DNA of 5,362 bases from Deltaproteobacteria bacterium (GTDB lineage Bacteria > Desulfobacterota > Desulfobaccia > Desulfobaccales > 0-14-0-80-60-11). Made by a program: the position numbers and the translations under genes. How positions within the stretch are numbered: the stretch's first letter is position 1; every line of letters starts with the position of its first letter. The notes beneath the pieces are model-generated. The model ran no database searches, was not told the DNA's origin, and saw nothing but the letters and a program-made list of their open reading frames with translations. Positions 1 through 5,014 of the stretch are shown here, piece after piece. The DNA is taken from contig JAFDHU010000114.1 in assembly GCA_019308625.1 (NCBI GenBank), positions 1 to 5,362 on the forward strand, in the 5' to 3' direction.

Positions 1-164
1 ACCTGAGGGGTGGGGAAGTCGGGCTCGCCAATCTCCAGATGGATGATGTGCTCCCCCCGGGCCTCCAGCTCCTTGGCCCGCTCCAGGATGTCCATGACCA
101 GGAAAGGGGTGGTTTCCCGGGCCCGGCGGGAGACTGCAGTATTTTCCGGTTTGCGTTCAGGCAT
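1..164 (-). CDS. Class I/II PLP-dependent aminotransferase, N-terminal fragment (runs off the left edge)
   Basis: Only the first 54 complete codons are in the window. From the ATG at 164-162 the protein reads MPERKPENTAVSRRARETTP and continues through FLVMDILERAKELEARG to IGEPDFPTP at residues 45-53. The order Ser-Arg-Arg-Ala, FLVMD(I/V)LERA and the IGEPDFPTP segment is the typical opening of fold-type I aminotransferases of the aspartate/alanine group, which move amino groups between amino acids and 2-oxo acids in the cytoplasm using pyridoxal phosphate. The PLP lysine and the substrate arginine lie beyond the edge, so the substrate cannot be named. The ATG fits the family's usual N-terminus. 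The 17 nt between it and the upstream OmpA stop hold no clear Shine-Dalgarno, so translation may depend on coupling or on readthrough transcription from that gene. The family is secure; the exact enzyme is unknown. Confidence 0.88.
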   Translation of the reverse strand, partial: MPERKPENTAVSRRARETTPFLVMDILERAKELEARGEHIIHLEIGEPDFPTPQ

Positions 165-181
165 CGGCTCTGAAGGCCGGT

Positions 182-1015
182 TCACAGCTTTTTCAGTTCC
201 ACCCGGCGGTTTTTGGCCCGGCCCTCTTCGGTCTCATTGGAGGCCACCGGCTTCTCCATGCCGTAGCCTTTGGTGGTGAGGCGCTCCGGCTCAATACCGT
301 AGAGCACCAGAAACTGCTTCACCGTGTCGGCCCGGGCCTGGGACAGCTTCAGGTTGTAGTCCTTGCCCCCGACGTTGTCGGTGTGTCCCTGGATTTCCAC
401 CTTGAGATCGGGGGAGTCCTTCAGAAGCTTGACGATTTCCACCAGGACCTTTTCCGCCCCGGGCTTCAGGGTGGCCTTGTCAAAGTCAAAGTGAATGCCG
501 TAGACGGCTACCGAGCCCTTCTCCTCCAGGGCGGCTTTCATGGCCGCGGCCCCGAAGGTGAGGGTCTTCTTGAAGCCCTTTTCCTCAATGATATTCAAAT
601 AGTAATAGGCATCCCAACCGTTACGGTCCACCTGCACCCAAAGAGTGTTTCCCTGAGGGGTGGGTAGAGTGAATACCAGTTGACTTTCATCCTCATATAG
701 AATCTTCCCGCCCTTCTCCAGCGCGGCGCTCCTGTAGTTCTCCAGAATTTCCAGGCCGGAGACATCCTCTCGGGTCTCATAGGTGAAATGCCAGAACTTA
801 CCCTTGACCTTTTTCTCCTCATAGCCCTCACCTTTTTTGACTCGGAAAGTGAAGGCATCGAACCTCTTGTATTCCCCGCTTTTTTTGATGACCGAGGGCA
901 GGGGTTTGATGATGGGGTGATCCTTCACCTTGGCTTGGGCTGGAGTGTGGTCGGCGGCCTGGATCAAAAGGAAAGCCGCCAGCACTGCCAGCCCTACTTT
1001 GAACACCAGTCTCAT
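182..1015 (-). CDS. Secreted OmpA-family protein with a DUF4892-like N-terminal half
   Basis: 277 residues from the ATG at 1015. Residues 1-28 look like a Sec signal peptide: MRLVFKVG, then a hydrophobic core, ending in AQA before KVKDHP. Residues ~30-155 form a globular region starting with KDHPII, containing a 'FTYETRED' segment and ending in a GWDAYYYLNIIEE stretch. This matches my memory of the DUF4892-OmpA architecture; there is no sign of an eight-stranded beta-barrel. Residues ~170-277 are an OmpA C-terminal peptidoglycan-binding domain: YGIHFDFDKATLKP (172-185), HTDN (211-214) with the diaminopimelate-binding Asp at 213, the partner Arg at 228 in QARAD, then ASNETEEGRAKNRRVEL near the end. 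The expected role is non-covalent binding of peptidoglycan from the periplasm or outer membrane. An in-frame GTG at 1030 would add five residues, but it sits on the ribosome binding site. The aminotransferase follows 17 nt downstream. The domain call is firm; the physiological role is not known. Confidence 0.93.
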   Translation of the reverse strand: MRLVFKVGLAVLAAFLLIQAADHTPAQAKVKDHPIIKPLPSVIKKSGEYKRFDAFTFRVKKGEGYEEKKVKGKFWHFTYETREDVSGLEILENYRSAALEKGGKILYEDESQLVFTLPTPQGNTLWVQVDRNGWDAYYYLNIIEEKGFKKTLTFGAAAMKAALEEKGSVAVYGIHFDFDKATLKPGAEKVLVEIVKLLKDSPDLKVEIQGHTDNVGGKDYNLKLSQARADTVKQFLVLYGIEPERLTTKGYGMEKPVASNETEEGRAKNRRVELKKL

Positions 1016-1021
1016 GAGTCG

Positions 1022-1027
1022 CCTCCT
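1022..1027 (-). promoter_or_regulatory. Ribosome binding site that fixes the OmpA-family gene start
   Basis: On the minus strand AGGAGG occupies 1027-1022, followed by six bases and then ATG at 1015-1013. This is a perfect Shine-Dalgarno at near-ideal spacing. It lies inside the would-be coding sequence if translation began at the GTG at 1030, which argues for the ATG. The protein then begins with a compact signal peptide. Confidence 0.85.
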
Positions 1028-1155
1028 CACCCTGACCGATCTTGTTTGGAGGGCACCTTAGCACATGTGGGAGTTGCTGGCAAGCAGGCGGGACAAGCCT
1101 CTTCGGGGCAAGGGGCTCCGGGAGGTCAAATGAGCCTTTAAGGAAAGGTCAGGTT

Positions 1156-1161
1156 TTTATA
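1156..1161 (-). promoter_or_regulatory. Possible -10 element for the OmpA-family gene
   Basis: The minus strand reads TATAAA here, inside the only AT-rich patch between the two divergent genes. No good -35 lies 16-18 bp upstream; the best is TGAATA, with three of six matches. The element is about 140 bp from the OmpA start and overlaps the region just upstream of the lexA -35. If real, the divergent promoters would be back to back and LexA bound there could affect both. This is a weak call based on the hexamer alone. Confidence 0.25.
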
Positions 1162-1170
1162 TCTATCTTC

Positions 1171-1199
1171 TTGACAAGTATTCATTTGTTTAGTATTAA
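1171..1199 (+). promoter_or_regulatory. lexA promoter, near-consensus sigma70 type
   Basis: TTGACA at 1171-1176 is a perfect -35. A 17-bp spacer leads to TATTAA at 1194-1199, a good -10. It stands out as AT-rich DNA in a GC-rich window. Six bases separate the -10 from the ATG at 1206, so the usual start distance puts transcription at or within a base or two of the A of the start codon. The sequence between the -10 and the ATG has no proper Shine-Dalgarno. The promoter match is seen directly; the leaderless transcript is inferred. Confidence 0.8.
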
Positions 1200-1218
1200 G
1201 AAGCCATGAAAGTATTAA
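1177..1218 (+). repeat. Three AGTATT direct repeats across the lexA promoter and start codon
   Basis: AGTATTCA lies at 1177-1184, AGTATTAA at 1192-1199 and AGTATTAA at 1211-1218. The starts are 15 and 19 bp apart. The first is in the -35/-10 spacer, the second contains the -10, and the third is at codons 2-5 of lexA. Placement over the core promoter is where an autoregulatory LexA operator would be expected. The motif does not match the enterobacterial CTG-N10-CAG box or the Bacillus-type GAAC-N4-GTTC box, and the known alphaproteobacterial GTTC direct repeat differs too. The repeats are visible; the operator role is a guess. Confidence 0.4.
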
Positions 1219-1826
1219 CAGCCAGACAGCAGGCAGTTTTGGCCTTTGTGGAGGAGTTCTGCCGGCTTAAAGGCTATCCTCCCACGGTGCGGGAGGTGGC
1301 GGCCCACTTCGGCATCCAGCCCCGGGCCGCGGCGGACCACCTGGCGGCCCTGAAGCGCAAGGGCTACCTGCACCGGGAGCCGGGGCTGTCCCGGGGCCTG
1401 TCTTTGGCCTCCCGCCTGGAGGATCAGGTGGTGGAGGTGCCCATCGTGGGCCGCATCGCCGCGGGCCGGCCGCTTCTGGCCGCGGAACATGTGGAGGACA
1501 CCCTGCCCCTGCCCCGGGCCTGGGTGCACGGCGAGGAGGTCTTTCTCCTGAGAGTCACCGGCGACAGCATGGCTCCGCTGCTGCTGCCCGGCGACCTGGT
1601 CCTGGTGCGGGTGCAGCCCCGGGTGGCCCGGGGGGAAATCGCCGTGGTGCTGGTGCACGAGGAGGCCACCTTAAAACGGGTGTATGAGGAGGCCGGAGGC
1701 CTGATCCTCAAAGGGGACAACCCGGAGTTCGCCCCTCTGCGCTTCTCTCCGGAAGAAGCGGCGGAGCTGGTGCAGATCCTGGGCAAAGTGGTGGGGGTGT
1801 ACCGACCCCTGGAAGGCCGCAGGTGA
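1206..1826 (+). CDS. lexA: LexA, SOS-response transcriptional repressor and self-cleaving peptidase
   Basis: 206 residues, the usual LexA length. It represses DNA-damage genes as a dimer and cleaves itself when stimulated by RecA filaments. Residues 1-70 are the winged helix-turn-helix: the start MKVLTARQQAVLAFV mirrors the canonical MKALTARQQEV, followed by PPTVREVAAHFGIQPRAAADHL (25-46) and the wing RKGYLHREPGLSRGLSL. A linker leads to the S24 peptidase half. The cleavage site VGRIAAGRPLLA places the scissile bond at Ala86-Gly87, the nucleophile is Ser121 in TGDSM, and the general base is Lys157 in ATLKRV. All key residues are present, so it should be functional. The start is certain from this alignment although it has no clear ribosome binding site; the promoter lies directly against it. 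It is transcribed divergently from the OmpA-family gene and convergently with plsB. No SOS partner gene such as recA, dinB or imuA follows it here. Confidence 0.97.
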   Translation: MKVLTARQQAVLAFVEEFCRLKGYPPTVREVAAHFGIQPRAAADHLAALKRKGYLHREPGLSRGLSLASRLEDQVVEVPIVGRIAAGRPLLAAEHVEDTLPLPRAWVHGEEVFLLRVTGDSMAPLLLPGDLVLVRVQPRVARGEIAVVLVHEEATLKRVYEEAGGLILKGDNPEFAPLRFSPEEAAELVQILGKVVGVYRPLEGRR

Positions 1827-1861
1827 AACGGGCAGGAAGGAGAACCGGAGGCGGTCGCTCT

Positions 1862-1870
1862 GGGGGGGGG
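1862..1870 (+). repeat. Homopolymer run of nine G, followed by C and five G
   Basis: Nine consecutive G at 1862-1870, then C1871 and GGGGG at 1872-1876. Runs of this length are slippage-prone in replication and also prone to sequencing error. It falls inside the small 33-residue frame after lexA, so a length change would alter only that doubtful frame and not lexA itself. Confidence 0.85.
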
Positions 1871-2077
1871 CGGGGGCTGCTGCTGGAGCTGACCCTTCGG
1901 TATCAGCAGCGGCAGGACGCCTAATGGGGGGTGAAAAAGAAGGGCGTGACCGCAGCAGACTAAAGAGCTGTGCCGGACATTTCCGGGGCCACCGGATCAG
2001 GCTATCTCTGGAGAGGTGGTGCCGCTGGATCGGGCTCCCGCCTCCCCGGAGAATCCGAAGAAGGTGAGGCAAAGGTG

Positions 2078-2115
2078 TTCGGCGAAAAAGCCAAGGGTGA
2101 CCGGCTTTTGCCGAA
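2078..2115 (-). terminator. Strong hairpin just after the plsB stop codon
   Basis: TTCGGC at 2078-2083 pairs with GCCGAA at 2110-2115, and AAAAGCC at 2086-2092 pairs with GGCTTTT at 2103-2109. That gives 13 pairs interrupted by a two-base bulge (GA, 2084-2085), with a ten-base loop. On the minus strand the stem begins seven bases after the plsB TAA. No U-run follows on that strand. On the plus strand the stem is followed, five bases later, by only four T. It may end plsB transcription, stop read-through from lexA, or protect the plsB mRNA 3' end. The structure is seen; the terminator function is inferred. Confidence 0.5.
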
Positions 2116-2122
2116 GCGCCTT

Positions 2123-4825
2123 TTACCGCCTCAAAAACCGCGCCAGCTGACGGCCGTAGTAGTCTTTGACGTCCTCGTCGGTGGGCGGGCTGAAGGTGGT
2201 GGCCCCCTTACCCTCCGGGAGGCGCTTGGTGATGATGCCTTTTTCGCCGAACAGCTTCAGGGCGTTCTGGAAGTTGGCGTCGGATAAGGCTTCGGAGCGC
2301 TCTACCTCCCCCAGCTTGTAAAGCTTGTTACCGATGTTGTGGATGCGCTTTAAGAACTCCTTTTCGCTGCGGGGCTTTTTCTGGAGGTATTTGATGGAGC
2401 GGAAGACGATCCAGTAGGACTCCAGGTAATTGTAGAGAAGGTTGGCAAAGTAGGCCAGTTCTCTCAGGCCGGAGGCCGACAGGGTGTAGCGGCTGCCTTC
2501 CCGGTCCAGGCTGACGATCACTCCCCGGGAGGCGAAATAGGAGAGAGTTTGATCCACTTGGGCTTCCGGGGCGGCGTCGTTGTACACAAATTCATATTTG
2601 AAGAGGTCCTGCAGGAAGCGAAAATCGCCCAGGAGCTGCTCGCGGTCAAACTCAAAGCCCTGACCAGCCAGAATGGCCAGGGAAGTCATGGAGGCCGGCA
2701 AAAAGAAGTGGATAATGTTGTTTTTGTAATATTCCAGCAGGGGACGCTTGGATTCGTCAATGCTGTAGCCGCCCAACCCCAGTTCGTCGGTCAGCCCCTC
2801 TTCCTTTTCAATGGGGGTGACAAGTTTGCGGGATTCACACAGGACCAGAGTTTCCTCCACCGACTGGGCCAGGTTGTCCAGGGAATCAGCCTTAAGTACG
2901 GCTTGGTGCCGCAGATAATCATCCAGCACCTGGATTATATGGAAAAGTTCCCGGCGATAGACGCCTTTGCGGGGATAGGTTAAGAGCGCGGCGCATACCA
3001 GGGAAAAGGGGGTGACCACTGACACCTGGTTGATGGCCTGGATGACCTGGAAGGAGAGGTCCAGGCTGAGCTTGCGGATGTCCTCCGGCTGTTCCAAATC
3101 ATACTTTTCGGGGTGTCGGGCCAGATAATCCTTGATGGAGATGGGTTCGCTGAACTGGATGTAGGCCCGGCCGTAGCGCCCCTTCAGAAATTTGCGGGCC
3201 TTGACCAGCTGACCCACGGTTTCCTGCTCTTTCTTTTTCCCCTCCAATTCCTTGAGATAGGCTTTTTCCTCCAGGACCTGGTCATAGCCGATAAAGGTGG
3301 GCACCAGGTAGAGGTCCGGGGCGGCCCCCTCTTTGTAAGCCCGCAGAATCATGTGCAGCAGGCCCATTTTGGGCAGCACCAGCTTGCCGGTGCGGGAACG
3401 CCCCCCCTCAATGAAAAACTCCAGGTTATAGCCGGTTTTAATCAGGGTCTTGATATAGGCAAACAGCACCTCGGCATAAAGCCTGGCTCCGTGGAACCGG
3501 CGGCGGATGAAAAAGGCTCCGGAGTCCCGGAAAATCCAGCCCAGGGGCCAGAAGGCCAGGTTTTTTCCAGCCGCCACCCGGGGCGGATGCATGTTATGTT
3601 CGTAGATGCAGTAGTTGAGGAGCAGGTAGTCCAGATGACTCTTATGGCAGGGGACAAAAATCAGGGTGCCCCTCTGACCGGCCTCCCGCACCCGCTCAAA
3701 GCCCTCGGTGTCAAACACTACGCCATCAAACAGGTTTTGGGAGAGCCAGCGCACCACCCGGTCCATGAGATTGACCAGAAAGACATTGAAGTCTGCGGAG
3801 ATTTCCCAGAAATAGTCCTGGGCGGTTTTCTTGACCTTGGCCAGGTTCTTTTTTTCGGTCACTGCCAGGTTCTCAATGAAGCGCATGAGGGCGGGGTCGG
3901 TGAGGGTCAGTTCCAGGACCTCCTCCCGGGACTTGATGACCGGGCCGGTGATCATCCGGCGTTTGCGGTCCAGACGGGCAATGAGGTCCCGTCTCACCTC
4001 CTGGGCCACCTGCTGCAGGGACCGGCCGGGAGGGGCCGCGGCCAGCACTTCTTTCAAATTGACCGGGTCGGCCATCTCCACCACCGACCTTTTGGCCTTG
4101 AACAGGCACAGCATCAGCTTCCTGAGCCTGCCAGGATTTTCCCGGTCGCCGAAAAACAGGTCCACCAAGCCCTTGGCTTCCCGGGAGGGATCCCGACTAT
4201 ACATGATCATCTGGGGCACCAGGAAAATGGGGAAGTCCAGTTGTGCCTGCAGTTCCAGGAGGTGGCGGATAGGGTCCTCCCGGGGTTTGAGGAAACGGTG
4301 GCGGAAGCCTACCTGGTCCACCAGAAACAGCAGGGAAGCCCGCTTTTCCTGAAGGATCCGCAAAAAATAGCCGTCTTGAAAAGGCTGGGGCCAAGCCTGT
4401 CGGCGGGTGAAATAATTCAGGGTGGCAGAAATAATCTGGATGAGATGGGACAGGGGCTGGAACATCCACAGGTTCATGTCAAAGGCCACTTCCGGGGCCG
4501 GGACCCCGAGCTTCTGGAACCTGCGGTTGAAGAACAGGAAATCCATATTGCTACGGTATTTCAGGGCATAGACCACCACCCCCCGGGTGGCCACCTCTTT
4601 CAGACGTTCCTGATGGCGAGGGTTGACCGTGACCTTGGAAAAGAACGGATCCAGGGTAACGCGCAGCAGTAAGCCAGGACGGCCGGGTAAGTACCCGGCA
4701 TAATGATATTCGTGGCCCCCCAGCCAGGAGGTCAGGCGATGGAGCAGACGTCTGAGGCGGCTCCAGGATTTTTCCTCCAGGAGAGGGGGGGGAAGCTGAC
4801 GATTTTCCGAAGATTCGGAAGTCAT
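2123..4825 (-). CDS. plsB: Glycerol-3-phosphate 1-O-acyltransferase PlsB
   Basis: 900 residues (E. coli PlsB is 807), acylating the sn-1 position of glycerol-3-phosphate as the first committed step of phospholipid synthesis at the inner membrane. The four acyltransferase blocks are clear: VPCHKSHLDYLLLNY with the catalytic pair His394 and Asp399; IFRDSGAFFIRRRF (431-444); EFFIEGGRSRTGKL (469-482), which binds the glycerol phosphate; and YLVPTFIGYDQVLE (506-519). Similarity to E. coli PlsB runs from the N-terminal domain to the helical C-terminal part (YYKNNIIHFFLPASM, 699-713), so this is a true PlsB and not PlsC or PlsY. Residues ~81-212 form a second, degenerate acyltransferase-like unit in which the catalytic His is Tyr90. 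The ATG at 4825 has AGGGA nine bases upstream, and a good promoter lies further up. It follows tatC on the same strand after 189 nt, with no evident functional link. The gene is intact and confidently identified. Confidence 0.96.
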   Translation of the reverse strand: MTSESSENRQLPPPLLEEKSWSRLRRLLHRLTSWLGGHEYHYAGYLPGRPGLLLRVTLDPFFSKVTVNPRHQERLKEVATRGVVVYALKYRSNMDFLFFNRRFQKLGVPAPEVAFDMNLWMFQPLSHLIQIISATLNYFTRRQAWPQPFQDGYFLRILQEKRASLLFLVDQVGFRHRFLKPREDPIRHLLELQAQLDFPIFLVPQMIMYSRDPSREAKGLVDLFFGDRENPGRLRKLMLCLFKAKRSVVEMADPVNLKEVLAAAPPGRSLQQVAQEVRRDLIARLDRKRRMITGPVIKSREEVLELTLTDPALMRFIENLAVTEKKNLAKVKKTAQDYFWEISADFNVFLVNLMDRVVRWLSQNLFDGVVFDTEGFERVREAGQRGTLIFVPCHKSHLDYLLLNYCIYEHNMHPPRVAAGKNLAFWPLGWIFRDSGAFFIRRRFHGARLYAEVLFAYIKTLIKTGYNLEFFIEGGRSRTGKLVLPKMGLLHMILRAYKEGAAPDLYLVPTFIGYDQVLEEKAYLKELEGKKKEQETVGQLVKARKFLKGRYGRAYIQFSEPISIKDYLARHPEKYDLEQPEDIRKLSLDLSFQVIQAINQVSVVTPFSLVCAALLTYPRKGVYRRELFHIIQVLDDYLRHQAVLKADSLDNLAQSVEETLVLCESRKLVTPIEKEEGLTDELGLGGYSIDESKRPLLEYYKNNIIHFFLPASMTSLAILAGQGFEFDREQLLGDFRFLQDLFKYEFVYNDAAPEAQVDQTLSYFASRGVIVSLDREGSRYTLSASGLRELAYFANLLYNYLESYWIVFRSIKYLQKKPRSEKEFLKRIHNIGNKLYKLGEVERSEALSDANFQNALKLFGEKGIITKRLPEGKGATTFSPPTDEDVKDYYGRQLARFLRR

Positions 4826-4834
4826 GGGAAGAGG

Positions 4835-4839
4835 TCCCT
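4835..4839 (-). promoter_or_regulatory. Probable plsB ribosome binding site
   Basis: AGGGA on the minus strand, nine bases before the ATG at 4825. It is a partial Shine-Dalgarno at the long end of normal spacing. It overlaps the downstream arm (4837-4844) of the inverted repeat around the plsB promoter, so a protein or RNA strand covering that arm could also block translation. Confidence 0.5.
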
Positions 4840-4918
4840 ATTAAGGTGGCGCTTCAACCAGACAAATCTAAAAAGATAAAGATAGCTGAATCCTTCTGGT
4901 ACTGTCAACTTTAATAGG
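4837..4918. repeat. 8-bp inverted repeat flanking the plsB promoter
   Basis: CCTATTAA at 4837-4844 and its exact complement TTAATAGG at 4911-4918 are separated by 66 bp. Read in the plsB direction, one arm sits two bases upstream of the -35 and the other sits in the leader against the ribosome binding site. AT-rich octamers matching exactly are not expected often in GC-rich DNA, but eight bases is short. This may be a pair of operator sites or chance. Confidence 0.4.
4879..4908 (-). promoter_or_regulatory. plsB promoter, sigma70 type
   Basis: On the minus strand TTGACA occupies 4908-4903. An 18-bp spacer leads to TATCTT at 4884-4879, and a second TATCTT lies directly after it at 4878-4873. 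Transcription would start near 4872, giving a leader of about 46 nt. This allows plsB to be expressed independently of tatC. The perfect -35 and the AT-rich setting within the 189-nt gap make it convincing; no experimental support is available. Confidence 0.68.
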
Positions 4919-5014
4919 AGCGCCCTCATCCCGCCCGACCGCTCAGGACAGGCAGGGGGTTTGCGGCTACGCCGTTTGGGGAAAGCAAAAATAATCCTCG
5001 GAAGCACTGGGTCC

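Larger units (their letters stand above)
1827..2122. other. Convergent intergenic gap with two tiny overlapping reading frames
   Basis: The stretch lies between the ends of lexA and plsB. On the plus strand a 33-residue frame starts with GTG at 1823, overlapping the lexA TGA, and stops at 1922-1924. A 47-residue frame starts with ATG at 1924, sharing bases with that stop (TAATG), and ends at 2067. This overlap pattern is what translational coupling looks like, but the products are mostly Arg and Gly (for example GGGRSGGGRG and PPPRRIRRR) and resemble no family I know. GC-rich noise gives such frames often. I see no RNA gene or mobile element. The poly-G run and the hairpin in this gap are listed separately. 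A decayed gene remnant is possible but cannot be shown. Confidence 0.5.

Noticed and set aside
1121..1141. GGAGG followed by ATG AGC CTT TAA on the plus strand, a possible three-codon leader peptide before lexA
   Set aside because: It lies upstream of the lexA -35, so it would not be in the lexA transcript made from the promoter seen.
1135..1148. CCTTT-AAGG-AAAGG small hairpin followed by a T run in the ompA-lexA gap
   Set aside because: The stem has only five weak pairs, and no gene on the plus strand ends just upstream that would need a terminator.
1876..1910. GCTGCTG and CAGCAGC inverted repeat after lexA as a lexA terminator
   Set aside because: The loop is about 18 nt or more and no T run follows. 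The repeat also comes from a GC-rich triplet pattern, so pairing by chance is likely.
1671..2072. A 133-codon minus-strand frame overlapping the end of lexA
   Set aside because: It is low-complexity Pro/Ala/Arg/Ser coding opposite lexA, with no recognised motif, and its presence is explained by GC bias.
3113..4672. A 519-codon open frame on the plus strand, antisense to plsB
   Set aside because: It is the codon-bias shadow of plsB. It has no recognisable domains, a composition heavy in His, Gln, Gly and Pro, and no credible ribosome binding site, while the opposite strand encodes a clearly conserved enzyme.
4822..4929. A minus-strand frame from the ATG at 4929 (35 residues) whose TGA overlaps the plsB ATG as ATGA
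   Set aside because: The overlap looks like translational coupling, but the start has no spaced Shine-Dalgarno and the likely plsB promoter lies inside the frame, so the main transcript would lack its start codon. Extended further upstream, the frame merely overlaps the end of tatC out of phase.
4921..4980. GC-rich stretch between tatC and plsB resembling a REP-type element
   Set aside because: The TGTCCTGAGCGG core hints at common repeats of this kind, but the second arm does not pair and no other copy is present in the window.
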